A stretch of DNA of 64,000 bases from Paludibacter sp. (GCA_019163375.1 JAFLKK010000007.1:221813-285812); one strand, 5' to 3'. Positions 18,129 through 26,587 are shown, counted from the stretch's first letter. The notes: generated from the letters alone by a model not told the origin. Program-made: numbers and translations.

Positions 18129-18165
18129 ATGCCATCTCTCGTTTGAAGGAAGATGGCATCTTTTG
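18129..18165. terminator. Terminator closing ars operon 1
   Basis: A 9-bp perfect stem, ATGCCATCT (18129-18137) and AGATGGCAT (18151-18159), is flanked by an A-run and a T-rich stretch. It can act for the permease gene and for the converging minus-strand gene ending at 18177. Confidence 0.85.
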
Positions 18166-18176
18166 TTTTAGAGCAT

Positions 18177-19097
18177 TTAAAAGTTCAACAACAACCCTAA
18201 GGAAACGGCTCTTACATCAGGTCCTTTACCCGATTCGAAAATACTAAACGGAGAGTATTTTGCAAAAACATTGAAGGAACCGTATCCTATCTGAGCATAA
18301 TAATCGAGCGAAAGCGGAGAAACATTCAATCCCTTATCTTCAACTCGTTTGATCATATCGCCTGATTCGTTTTTGAATTTAATTTTGGAAACGGAGTAGG
18401 TTTTTACACCACAAATGACACCTACCGAGACAAAAAAATCATCATCCAAGCCACCGGGTTGCCATTCGAGCAATATCGGGAGCGTGATATGTGCCGTCTT
18501 TAATTTGCTATATTCATATTTCACACCCACAGGTGCATCGTACACATCGGTTAGTCCATTATTATTGACAAAATGTGTATTGTAGTCCAACGAGTAAGTG
18601 CGCCAGTTGAAACCAAGACCGGTTGTAATCCCTAGTTTGTTTTTGTAAATGGGAAGCATTTTCTCAATCAGGTTGACAAAAAACTCACTACTCGAACCGG
18701 ATTTAAGCGACACGCCATCAATATTATTTATTTTAAAGGCTGCATTCGATATATTCGCAAATCCCCAACCAATTCCGGCCCAGTGAGGCTCCATCTTACC
18801 ATGATGTCTTTCGTTTGATTTACCAAAAAAAGGAATTTGAATTCCGATTTCCTCCACCACTGTCCATTTTTCAAAGGTCTTTTCTTCGACAAACTGACCT
18901 TCGTAAACTGCTTTGTAGGGGATAGAATCTTTGTTTGTTGCTTCAAACACTTTTACCTTCACTTGTCCTATACTATCTTGTATCTGAATAATTTTTTTAT
19001 TGAAGTGAAAGGTCGTATCACTTTGATTTAGTTCTGCGGCATTTGATGCTGTAAAGGCTACAACGAGTGCCATCATAAGTAGAATTATCTTTTTCAT
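18177..19097 (-). CDS. Outer-membrane beta-barrel-like protein, sigma module A
   Basis: A 306-residue exported protein. The signal peptide ends near ASNAA, followed by a Thr/Lys-rich linker and, from about residue 110, alternating aromatic strands ending in GLLLNF, a C-terminus typical of Bacteroidetes outer-membrane barrels (PorT-like group). It is the last gene of a four-gene minus-strand unit with an ECF sigma factor, an anti-sigma-like protein and a small secreted protein. It is therefore probably controlled by that sigma factor. No ligand or partner can be assigned. Confidence 0.65.
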   Translation of the reverse strand: MKKIILLMMALVVAFTASNAAELNQSDTTFHFNKKIIQIQDSIGQVKVKVFEATNKDSIPYKAVYEGQFVEEKTFEKWTVVEEIGIQIPFFGKSNERHHGKMEPHWAGIGWGFANISNAAFKINNIDGVSLKSGSSSEFFVNLIEKMLPIYKNKLGITTGLGFNWRTYSLDYNTHFVNNNGLTDVYDAPVGVKYEYSKLKTAHITLPILLEWQPGGLDDDFFVSVGVICGVKTYSVSKIKFKNESGDMIKRVEDKGLNVSPLSLDYYAQIGYGSFNVFAKYSPFSIFESGKGPDVRAVSLGLLLNF

Positions 19098-19123
19098 TTT
19101 CGTTTATTATTAGAGGTTTATAT

Positions 19124-19576
19124 TTATTTCTTTTTTAAAATTAGTTTTAGTATATTCTCCGAATCGTTTTTCGATTCGATATAAATAAGTGTTATCTTAT
19201 TCTCCTGCTGAAAAGACTGATTAAACAGAATCAGCCTGTACAACTGACCTTTTCGGGGAAGTTGTAGGTAGACAGAAGTCAACACTCCATTTGCCATCAC
19301 CTGTTTCACTTTTCGGGCACCTTCCTGATCTTTTTCCAGGCATTTGCGAATAAAATCAGCTGCCGGTGGATTATTCTTTATCGTAATGCTTTTGAACAAT
19401 GAAAAGTCATAGCCGTCTAACATTTCGTTGGTCATGTCCACCATAGTGACACCCTTCTTCTCACCATATTGTTCGAAAACCTTGTTTATCTGCAAGTCTT
19501 TCTGAGCATAAAGCGAAGGCGATACTGCAAGAAACAGGATCAGAATGGGCACGAAATACGTTTTTATTGATTTCAT
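19124..19576 (-). CDS. Small secreted protein of sigma module A
   Basis: A 150-residue exported protein with a signal peptide cleaved after SLYAQ. The mature region (QINKVFEQYGEKKGVTMVDM) has the same start pattern as the DUF4252-like protein at 32001 (QSLFEKYSENENFEYVSVGG), and both occupy the third position of a sigma/anti-sigma operon. The two are probably distant paralogs. The cysteine in RKCLEKD is single. Function is unknown; a part in envelope stress sensing is a guess from context. Confidence 0.65.
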   Translation of the reverse strand: MKSIKTYFVPILILFLAVSPSLYAQKDLQINKVFEQYGEKKGVTMVDMTNEMLDGYDFSLFKSITIKNNPPAADFIRKCLEKDQEGARKVKQVMANGVLTSVYLQLPRKGQLYRLILFNQSFQQENKITLIYIESKNDSENILKLILKKK

Positions 19577-19615
19577 ATCTTTATTTTTTTGTACTTGTAA
19601 ACTTGAAAACGGTAA

Positions 19616-20080
19616 TTAATTATTTGAAAAAACACTAAGTTGTTGATCAATCAACTCACTGTCATTTAGAGAATTTAATCCATCTGCCACTTCATCCGAG
19701 GATAAATCATTGAGCGACGCCATTGCGTTTTGCTTTATCTGACTGACATCGGTTATTTTCTCTCCGTCAACATAAGCAAAATTGGTTGGATAAGCAGTCA
19801 TGTAAAATTTAATGCAAAACACACCTACTATCAACACCGCAGCCACACTCGACCAACGTTTAAATGGGATCAACTGAACTGTGGATATGCGCTTTTTCTT
19901 TTTTGCCTCAAAGAAGCCCAAAATATCTCTTTCGACCTTGTATTGCTCGGGTAAGTTGGGTTGAGAGAGAAAGTTTCTCAGCTCTTTTTCCTCGGCAACG
20001 GAGGTTAGACCGTCATAGTATTTTTCAATCAACTTGTCGGCCTTTTCGAAACTCAAGCTATGTGAATATCTTATTTTCAT
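19616..20080 (-). CDS. Anti-sigma-factor-like membrane protein, module A
   Basis: A 154-residue protein with a cytoplasmic N-terminal part containing IEKYYDGLTSVAEEKELRNF. This matches the YxxGxTxxxEExxL pattern of Bacteroidetes anti-sigma partners and of the module B protein at 32543. One membrane helix follows at about residues 75-95 (WSSVAAVLIVGVFCIKF). A Ser/Asp/Leu-rich tail would face outside. It overlaps the sigma gene by 4 nt, so the two are translationally coupled. It lacks the zinc HxxxCxxC motif of classical ZAS proteins. The regulatory role is inferred. Confidence 0.7.
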   Translation of the reverse strand: MKIRYSHSLSFEKADKLIEKYYDGLTSVAEEKELRNFLSQPNLPEQYKVERDILGFFEAKKKKRISTVQLIPFKRWSSVAAVLIVGVFCIKFYMTAYPTNFAYVDGEKITDVSQIKQNAMASLNDLSSDEVADGLNSLNDSELIDQQLSVFSNN

Positions 20081-20577
20081 AATCGTGTGTATTTAATGTA
20101 TTCCTCCCTTACTTTTTTTCGGGCCCTCGAAAGATTCATCCTCACTGCCTCTACATTTGTACCTGTTATCTCAGCTATTTCTTCCACTTCGCATTCCTCA
20201 ATATCCTTCATTCTGATAATGGCCTGTTGAAGTGTCGGCAGGTTCTCGATTATCTTCATCAACACTCTTTCCGTGTCTTTTTTCTCTAACTCCAAATAAG
20301 GATTATCAGTCGCCGCCCTTATCGTGTGGGATTCATCGAGCAAATCCTGCCGCTTTATTACTTTTAGCCTATCGAGGCAATGGTTCTTGATAACCGTGGT
20401 GGAAAAAGCCGGCAAACTATCATATTTATCAAGCGAATCCCGCGTGCGCCAAAGCTTGAGAAGAACTTCCTGTACGGCATCTTCTGCTTCCTGTTCTTCC
20501 ACAAGTATCTTTTGAGCGATGTGGAATAAGTTTTGGCGTAATGGCAATATCTCTGCCTTAAATCGGTCTTGATTCAT
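20077..20577 (-). CDS. ECF-type RNA polymerase sigma factor, module A
   Basis: A 166-residue sigma-70 family member with regions 2 and 4 only. Region 2 is seen in EAEDAVQEVLLKLW with the -10-binding helix after it. Region 4 is the helix-turn-helix EIAEITGTNVEAVRMNLSRA near residue 135-155, ending KVREEYIK. The absence of region 1 and 3 is typical of ECF factors. It begins a four-gene minus-strand operon and lies between the two ars operons. It has no visible arsenic link of its own. A paralogous module is at 33019. Confidence 0.92.
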   Translation of the reverse strand: MNQDRFKAEILPLRQNLFHIAQKILVEEQEAEDAVQEVLLKLWRTRDSLDKYDSLPAFSTTVIKNHCLDRLKVIKRQDLLDESHTIRAATDNPYLELEKKDTERVLMKIIENLPTLQQAIIRMKDIEECEVEEIAEITGTNVEAVRMNLSRARKKVREEYIKYTRL

Positions 20578-20855
20578 TTACTAAAATGACGATTGAGTAT
20601 CGGAAACATAACATCAAAAAGAAATATATTTCGAATTATATTTTAATCTGCTGAAAATCAGAAATGATTATAAAGAAACTGCATAGCAGAAAATATGGAA
20701 CATTTCAAATTTATTCGGAAAAGCGAAATCGGGAAAGATAATTTGTGGAGTAAAAAAAGTGAAATCCTCAGCACCTACACAACTTTATAATTATTGGATT
20801 ATAAAATGTTTTATATCATATCTACATGTTCGAAAGTTGTGTAAACAGATAAGTC

Positions 20856-21302
20856 TTATATAAGGCCTTTCTTCTTGTTTTCAAGATTTATTATACAATA
20901 ATCGGCAATGGCACATGGTGGGCAATCTCCGGAACAAAAATCAAGATGACAATTTAACCCGTTTTTAAAATGAAATTTCTCTTTAAATAAACCCCTTATC
21001 ATTTCATATCTGAGAGACACAGGAACCGTATCAGGAAGTTCAATAAAAATTTTGAAAGCTACAAACGTTTTTTCAATGGCATTATTAAGGGCTATCATTT
21101 GTTCTATTGTCAACCTCTCTGAGGGCGGGAATTGTAGATACATCAGACCCATAAGCTTTTCGGAACTGATAGGAGGGGTATTCTCGGCTACGGCTATCTG
21201 AGTCATAAACTCCTCATCGTTAGAGGAAAATACAACTTGTTCGGGTGCCAATAATACTGCTTCTTTTATATCTTCAATAAGCTGGTTTACATATTCTTCC
21301 AT
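20856..21302 (-). CDS. Unknown protein with Cys-rich C-terminal cluster
   Basis: A 148-residue soluble protein without a signal peptide or membrane segment. The N-terminal three quarters is acidic and helical. The last 35 residues hold NCHLDFCSGDCPPCAIADYC, giving five cysteines and one histidine in 20 residues, which could bind an iron-sulfur cluster, zinc or arsenite. It stands alone between the sigma module and arsR2 and points away from arsR2. The pattern is not one I can match to a named family. Translation from ATG at 21302 is supported by an acidic N-terminus with no better start. Confidence 0.65.
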   Translation of the reverse strand: MEEYVNQLIEDIKEAVLLAPEQVVFSSNDEEFMTQIAVAENTPPISSEKLMGLMYLQFPPSERLTIEQMIALNNAIEKTFVAFKIFIELPDTVPVSLRYEMIRGLFKEKFHFKNGLNCHLDFCSGDCPPCAIADYCIINLENKKKGLI

Positions 21303-21491
21303 AATTCTGAATTGCTTAAAATTTACTTTTTCAAATTCGTGATGCCCAACTCCACATAGTTATTTTTTTCAGAATCATATTTCTTCTGGCACTAAGGAGT
21401 CTTAATCTACTGAAGCTCAAAGGTACAAAAAAAAGAGAATTTCTAAAATTTAGAGATTCTATGTTTTGTAATCAAAATTTCATTCCACTAA

Positions 21492-21531
21492 TTTGGCTAT
21501 TTCGAATTTATGTCGTATGTTTGCGACATAA
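21492..21531 (+). promoter_or_regulatory. ars operon 2 promoter-operator
   Basis: A -33 element TTTG (21492-21495) is followed after 20 nt by the -7 box TATGTTTG (21516-21523). The -7 box is exactly the 8-nt spacer of a perfect inverted repeat, TTATGTCG (21508-21515) and CGACATAA (21524-21531). ArsR bound here would mask the promoter. The ATG of arsR2 is 12 nt further on. Confidence 0.8.
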
Positions 21532-21542
21532 AACACAAGAGC

Positions 21543-21887
21543 ATGAGAAAACCAGAAGTATTTGACACAGAGCTACAAGAATTGGCTTGTTTTGCAAAAG
21601 TAATTTCACATCCGGCCCGATTGGCTATTTTGAAGTACCTGGCCGAAACAAAAACCTGCATCTCGGGCGATATTTCGGACCAACTTCCACTAAGTCGTAC
21701 GACGGTATCGCAGCACCTGAAGGAATTACGCGAGATTGGATTAATACACGGCGAAATTGATGGACTAAAAATCAACTATTGCTTATGCGACACCAGTATC
21801 ACTGAAAAACTGGAACTTTTCGATACATTCTTCGGAAGAATAAAGTCGGGGAAAATAAGTTGTGGAGTTGAAAAGAGCTGTAAATAA
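21543..21887 (+). CDS. arsR: ArsR-family metalloregulatory repressor (operon 2)
   Basis: A 114-residue winged-helix repressor. SHPARLAILKYL (22-33) and TTVSQHLKELREIGLIHGEI (53-72) are the DNA-binding core. Cysteines are at 16, 39, 80, 82, 107 and 113. Cys39 and Cys80 align with Cys41 and Cys82 of the operon 1 regulator. The start at 21543 is chosen because the ORF start at 21510 lies inside the operator. It leads an operon for arsenate reduction, methylation, thiol synthesis and arsenite export, and probably controls itself. Confidence 0.92.
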   Translation: MRKPEVFDTELQELACFAKVISHPARLAILKYLAETKTCISGDISDQLPLSRTTVSQHLKELREIGLIHGEIDGLKINYCLCDTSITEKLELFDTFFGRIKSGKISCGVEKSCK

Positions 21888-21900
21888 AACACGTAGAATT

Positions 21901-22308
21901 ATGATTAGAAAACTTGCTGTTTTATGCTTTATCTGCTTCTCATTGGTTGTCTCAGCCCAACTCAAACAAAACAAGCAAAATGATTCCATCGTCTTCACAA
22001 AGTTGGTTCATGATTATGGTATCATTGATGTTGGCAGTCCGGGATATTGTGAATTCACCTTTACCAATAAGATGAAAACGTCAATGGTCATAAGCAATGT
22101 ACGACCGTCATGTGGCTGTACGGTTGCCAAATGGTCAAAAGAACCAATTCCACCCGGCAAAACAGGTAGTATAAAAATAAATTTTAGCACAAAAATACCC
22201 GGAACATTTCTCAAAACGATAACTGTAACTTCCAATGCAAAAAATGCAACCGTGACCTTGCGAATAAAAGGAAATGTAAGAATAAACAAAACAAACAGAA
22301 ACATATAA
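21901..22308 (+). CDS. Secreted DUF1573 protein
   Basis: A 135-residue exported protein. The signal peptide ends after VVSAQ, and the mature part is one immunoglobulin-like domain typical of DUF1573 in Bacteroidetes: VHDYGIIDVGSPGYCEFTFTN with the SCGCT motif (PSCGCTVAKW) and the ending GKTGSIKINFST. The SCGCT cysteines may bind metal or form a disulfide. It sits 13 nt after arsR2 and 12 nt before arsC, so it is inside the operon. Its role in arsenic handling is unknown. The ATG at 21901 is preferred over an upstream in-frame start that overlaps arsR. Confidence 0.85.
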   Translation: MIRKLAVLCFICFSLVVSAQLKQNKQNDSIVFTKLVHDYGIIDVGSPGYCEFTFTNKMKTSMVISNVRPSCGCTVAKWSKEPIPPGKTGSIKINFSTKIPGTFLKTITVTSNAKNATVTLRIKGNVRINKTNRNI

Positions 22309-22320
22309 ACAATACAAATT

Positions 22321-22746
22321 ATGAAAGTACTGATTCTCTGCACCGGAAACTCATGCCGCAGCCAAATGGCACACGGCTTTTTAAAATCGTTCGATTCATC
22401 GCTAACCGTATGCTCGGCTGGTACCGAAGCGAGTGGTAAACTAAATGCAAAGGCTGTGAAAGCAATGGCCGAAGCCGGTATTGATATTAGCCAACACACT
22501 TCCGATTCGGTATCAAAATACCTTGATGAAGAATGGGATTACGTCATCACCGTTTGTGGTGGAGCCAACGAAGCTTGTCCGGCCTTTATCGGCAAAGTGA
22601 AACATCGTCTGCATATCGGTTTCGATGATCCGAGCCATGCAGTTGGAACCGATGAATTCATCTGGAGTGAATTTATCCGCGTACGTGATGAAATCAAAGC
22701 CGGATTTTACAAATTCTATACAGAACAAATAAAGCCACAGTTATGA
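22321..22746 (+). CDS. arsC: Arsenate reductase, thioredoxin-coupled type
   Basis: Reduces arsenate to arsenite. The 141-residue protein has a low-molecular-weight phosphatase P-loop CTGNSCRS at residues 7-14, with Cys7 as nucleophile and Arg13. The relay cysteines are Cys79 and Cys86 (VCGGANEAC), spaced seven residues apart as in the S. aureus pI258 enzyme. This class is regenerated by thioredoxin, for example TrxA at 9844. The general acid Asp lies in FDDPSHA. It precedes arsM in the operon; arsenite made here can be methylated or exported by Acr3. Confidence 0.95.
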   Translation: MKVLILCTGNSCRSQMAHGFLKSFDSSLTVCSAGTEASGKLNAKAVKAMAEAGIDISQHTSDSVSKYLDEEWDYVITVCGGANEACPAFIGKVKHRLHIGFDDPSHAVGTDEFIWSEFIRVRDEIKAGFYKFYTEQIKPQL

Positions 22747-22748
22747 CT

Positions 22749-22790
22749 TTGAAAATGTGCTAATTTGAAAATGTGCTAATTTGAAAATTA
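22749..22790 (+). repeat. Tandem TTTGAAAATGTGCTAA repeats
   Basis: Two complete 16- to 17-bp copies and a partial third lie between arsC and arsM. The same sequence type flanks the broken gene at 15939, and all three sites are within the ars island. Confidence 0.75.
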
Positions 22791-22796
22791 AAAAAT

Positions 22797-23606
22797 ATGA
22801 ACGCAAAGGATTTAAAATTAGTAGTTCAGGAAAAGTACGGACTAATTGCTCAGCAAAGTCTAATCCAGGGACAAAATTCGTGCTGCGGTACTTCCGGTTG
22901 TTGCGGCGAGTTGGAATTTAGCATGATTGGTGACGAATATGCAAACGTCAAAGGGCATAATGCTGATGCTGATTTAGGACTGGGATGCGGTATTCCTACA
23001 CAGTTTGCCAATATCAAAGAGGGTAATTCGGTGTTGGATTTGGGCAGTGGCGCCGGAAACGATTGTTTCGTGGCTCGTGCCATTGTGGGCGAAACAGGCC
23101 AGGTTACAGGTATCGACTTTACCATTGCCATGACTGAAAAAGCCCGTGCCAACAATGCCAAACTAGGATACACGAATGTTGAATTCATTCAGGGTGACAT
23201 TGAAGAAATCCCACTGGGCGACAATCTGTTTGATGTGATAGTTTCAAATTGCGTACTAAATTTAGTCCCTGACAAACAAAAAGCATTCTCCGAAATCTAC
23301 CGTGTTCTTAAACCCGAAGGACATTTTTGTGTCTCGGACGTGGTAATTAAAGGCTCTTTGCCACAAAAATTGCAGAAGGATGCCGAAATGTATGCGGGCT
23401 GTGTTTCCGGAGCTATTGAGATCAACGAATACATCAACATTATCAAACATGCGGGATTCCTAAACATTACAATTCACAAGAAGAAGGATATTGCAATTCC
23501 GTTAGAAGTTTTGAAAAAACATATGGGTGATGCTGAACTTGAATCGTTCAGGAAAGGAGATACAGGTATTTACAGTATAACAATTTCGGCTGAAAAAAAA
23601 GATTAA
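22797..23606 (+). CDS. arsM: Arsenite S-adenosylmethionine methyltransferase
   Basis: Methylates arsenite stepwise to methyl- and dimethylarsenicals. The 269-residue protein has SAM motif I VLDLGSGAGND at about 79-89. It has the three cysteines essential in characterised ArsM: Cys64 (LGCGIP), Cys152 (SNCVLNLVPD) and Cys202 (AGCVSGAIE). An N-terminal cysteine cluster (SCCGTSGCCG, residues 28-37) is the usual extra arsenic-binding segment. It lies between arsC and the GNAT gene, 4 nt from the latter. Volatile or exportable products could be handled by the ArsP-type permease of operon 1. Confidence 0.95.
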   Translation: MNAKDLKLVVQEKYGLIAQQSLIQGQNSCCGTSGCCGELEFSMIGDEYANVKGHNADADLGLGCGIPTQFANIKEGNSVLDLGSGAGNDCFVARAIVGETGQVTGIDFTIAMTEKARANNAKLGYTNVEFIQGDIEEIPLGDNLFDVIVSNCVLNLVPDKQKAFSEIYRVLKPEGHFCVSDVVIKGSLPQKLQKDAEMYAGCVSGAIEINEYINIIKHAGFLNITIHKKKDIAIPLEVLKKHMGDAELESFRKGDTGIYSITISAEKKD

Positions 23607-23610
23607 AAAA

Positions 23611-24165
23611 ATGATAGATTCAGAAAAATCAAACAAATCGCGCATTGAAGAATATACCGATCTGGCACGCAAAAGTTTAGTCCGAACACAGTATTCGTGT
23701 TCGGGCAACTCCACTTCGTTGGAAGAATCCGACTTTATCAGCTACCGAACAGCTACTGTTGAAGAACTGCCTGCAATTATACAATTGCTTGATGAATGTA
23801 AATTACCACATTCGGATATTATCCCTGGGAAACAACAGTTTATTGTTGCTGAAATTGATCAGAAAATAATTGGTTGCGCCGGATATGAAGCCTACAATCA
23901 AAATGGTTTATTTCGCTCATTGGCCGTAAAACCATTGTATCGAAACATGATGATTGCCCACACAATGATAGACAAGATCTTTGCATTAGCACAGGAACAA
24001 GGCATTAAAGAGTTCTTTTTACTTACCACCACTGCCGACAAATTGTTCGGAAAACTTGGTTGGGAGATGATCAACAGAAACGATGTTCCTGAAAACATTG
24101 GAAGCACGACTGAATTTTCGTCTATTTGCCCGTCGGTAGCCATTTGCATGAAGCATCAACTTTGA
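23611..24165 (+). CDS. ArsN-like GNAT acetyltransferase
   Basis: A 184-residue protein with a GNAT domain from about residue 47 (YRTATVEELPAIIQLLDECK), acetyl-CoA-binding segment SLAVKPLYRNMMIAHTMIDK and a C-terminal FGKLGWEMI. This arrangement matches arsenic-operon acetyltransferases called ArsN. Some members acetylate arsinothricin, but the substrate here is not known. The first 45 residues form an extra segment. Residues 13-32 align without gaps to residues 12-31 of the neighbouring ArsM with nine identities, as if copied from an ArsM N-terminus. It overlaps neither neighbour and is co-transcribed. Confidence 0.82.
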   Translation: MIDSEKSNKSRIEEYTDLARKSLVRTQYSCSGNSTSLEESDFISYRTATVEELPAIIQLLDECKLPHSDIIPGKQQFIVAEIDQKIIGCAGYEAYNQNGLFRSLAVKPLYRNMMIAHTMIDKIFALAQEQGIKEFFLLTTTADKLFGKLGWEMINRNDVPENIGSTTEFSSICPSVAICMKHQL

Positions 24166-24205
24166 TGTATTGAAAAAGACAAAAACCTTTTTTTGAAATG
24201 AACGC

Positions 24206-26587
24206 ATGAAATTACATCTGAACTTTACAAACAATACACCTTCCTTAAAAGGGAATATCTGGCTCAAAGGGCTATTTGGCGTTGAAAAAGAAAATATCAG
24301 GGTGGATAAAAATGGAATTATTTCCCAAACACCACATCCGGTAGTATTTGGCGACAAATTAAGTCATGCCTACATCACTACCGACTTTTCCGAAAGTCAG
24401 GTAGAGATGATTACGCCTCCACTGTCAAGCATTACTGAAACATTGGGTTTTCTCGAAACCATTCACGATATTGTGAGCATAGAGCTCAACGATGAATACC
24501 TCTGGCCACAGAGCATACCACCTATTTTACCCAATGAGGAAGAGATTCCAATTGCTCATTTTGCCCAAAAAGAAAAAAAAGAAGAAGAATACCGCGAAAA
24601 AATTGCAGAAAAATACGGCAGAAAGAAGCAGGCAGTTTCCGGCATTCATTTCAATATTTCGTTGAATGACACCTTGCTGCAGGTGCTTTATCAAAACACA
24701 TCACAAGAGATTTCGTTTGAAGCGTTCAGAGATGAAGTCTACCTGAAAATAACACGTCAACTCCTCAGATACCGCTGGCTTTACGTGTTGATATTTGGAT
24801 GTAGTCCCATCGTGGATCCCACCTACGAACTAAAATGCCGCGACCTGCCCATCTATTTTAATTCCAAAACACGCGGATTGTCACTTCGCAACAGCTGCTT
24901 TGGATACGGGAATCTCGAAGATCTGTATCCCGATTATAGTTCTACCAAAGGCTACCTTCAGAGCATTGAGGAGATGGTAAAGAAGGGAACACTATCTGCA
25001 AGCAAGGAGTTGTACGCATCGGTACGACCAAAATTTATCAATAACTCGGATCATATCACTTACGTCGAAGCACGTTTTATAGATATTAACCCAATGAGTA
25101 AAATAGGTCTTACTCCGGAGATGCTGCAGTTCATTCATTGGCTGGCTATTTACGGTTTACTTACCGACGAGCAAAATGATTTCACCTCCGAATCTCAGGC
25201 CATCGCGAATTTGAATCATGGAAATGTCTCCTTGTATGGTTTGTTAGAAAAACTAATCTTTATCTCGGAAGATGGTTCGAAATCAGATGCATGGGAGGAA
25301 GCCAAACTCGTGGTTTCGAATATGCAAAGCTTATTTACAACCCTTGGCATTGAAAATCAGAACTACCTAAACACATTAAAATATGTTCAGGAAATGATTC
25401 AATATCCCGAACGAAGAATTGTTCAGCAGGTATTAAACGAGACAGATGTAAATGGATTTATTCCGTTCCATCTGGTTATGGCAAAGAATTATTTACAAGA
25501 AAGCAAACTAAATAAATTCAACTTCAAAGGGTTAGAGGATATGGAACTGTCCACTCAGCTCGTACTGCGGGAAGCGGTACGCCGTGGTGTTGCATTTGAT
25601 ATTCTCGACAGAGACGAAAACTTCGTTCGTTTAAAGCGCGATGAAAACATTCAATATGTGCGACAGGCAACGAAGACTTCGCTCGATAATTATGCTAGCA
25701 TTTTGGCAATGGAAAATAAAGTGCTAACGAAGCAAATTCTGGATGAACACGGCATTAGAGTACCCAAGGGATTGAATTACACGGATAGCACAATGGCGAA
25801 AGCCGATTTTCAATACTTCAAAGACAAAGCGGTAGTTATTAAACCAAAATCGACCAACTTCGGACTTGGCATTACAATTATAAAAAACAACGACGATGTC
25901 CATATCTTTGAAAGAGCCATAGATATTGCCTTTGAAGCCGATCAAAGCATTTTGATAGAAGAATTTATCGACGGCAAAGAGTTCAGGATATTTGTAATGA
26001 ACGATGAGGTGGTGGGTATTTTGCATCGTGTTCCGGCAAATGTTACCGGCAACGGTAGCCACACCATTCGGGAACTGGTCGTTGAGAAAAACAAGGATCC
26101 TTTGCGGGGAAAAGGCTATCATACGCCGCTTGAGAAAATTCAATTGGGTGAGGCGGAATTGATGTTCCTAAAAGCTCAAAACAAAGACTTTGATACTATT
26201 CCGTTGGAAAATGAAACGGTATTCCTCCGGGAAAATTCGAACATTAGCACGGGCGGCGACAGTATTGATTTTACGGATGACATTCCTGAGTCGTACAAAA
26301 AGATTGCAGTTAAAGCAGCACAGGCATTGGACGTCAAAATCACCGGACTCGACATGATAATTCCCGACTACACGCAAGAAGCCGGCGATGATAATTATGC
26401 GATTATTGAATTGAATTTCAATCCGGCCATACATATTCATTGCCATCCATACAAAGGTGAAAACCGGAAACTAAATGAGAAACTACTTGATATGCTTGGC
26501 TATCCGATAGTAACAGAAACGCTAACAGTAAGCCCAAAACGAACGATTTGCATAAAACTGGAATGCTGCGAATTAATCAAGAACTAA
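24206..26587 (+). CDS. gshF: Bifunctional glutamate-cysteine ligase/glutathione synthetase
   Basis: Makes glutathione (or gamma-glutamylcysteine and glutathione) in one protein. The 793-residue length fits GshF/GshAB. The N-terminal half is GshA-like (FGVEKENIRV, then FSESQVEMITPP). The C-terminal half is an ATP-grasp domain with DNYASILAMENKVLTKQ, VIKPKSTNFGLGI and the metal-binding ELNFNPAIHIH near the end. Placed between the ArsN-like gene and acr3, it would raise thiol levels to complex arsenite. This is a known but less common arrangement, so the arsenic link is inferred from position. Confidence 0.9.
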   Translation: MKLHLNFTNNTPSLKGNIWLKGLFGVEKENIRVDKNGIISQTPHPVVFGDKLSHAYITTDFSESQVEMITPPLSSITETLGFLETIHDIVSIELNDEYLWPQSIPPILPNEEEIPIAHFAQKEKKEEEYREKIAEKYGRKKQAVSGIHFNISLNDTLLQVLYQNTSQEISFEAFRDEVYLKITRQLLRYRWLYVLIFGCSPIVDPTYELKCRDLPIYFNSKTRGLSLRNSCFGYGNLEDLYPDYSSTKGYLQSIEEMVKKGTLSASKELYASVRPKFINNSDHITYVEARFIDINPMSKIGLTPEMLQFIHWLAIYGLLTDEQNDFTSESQAIANLNHGNVSLYGLLEKLIFISEDGSKSDAWEEAKLVVSNMQSLFTTLGIENQNYLNTLKYVQEMIQYPERRIVQQVLNETDVNGFIPFHLVMAKNYLQESKLNKFNFKGLEDMELSTQLVLREAVRRGVAFDILDRDENFVRLKRDENIQYVRQATKTSLDNYASILAMENKVLTKQILDEHGIRVPKGLNYTDSTMAKADFQYFKDKAVVIKPKSTNFGLGITIIKNNDDVHIFERAIDIAFEADQSILIEEFIDGKEFRIFVMNDEVVGILHRVPANVTGNGSHTIRELVVEKNKDPLRGKGYHTPLEKIQLGEAELMFLKAQNKDFDTIPLENETVFLRENSNISTGGDSIDFTDDIPESYKKIAVKAAQALDVKITGLDMIIPDYTQEAGDDNYAIIELNFNPAIHIHCHPYKGENRKLNEKLLDMLGYPIVTETLTVSPKRTICIKLECCELIKN

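Noticed and set aside
25724-26446. Minus-strand ORFs within gshF
   Set aside because: They are shadows of the well-supported plus-strand coding frame.
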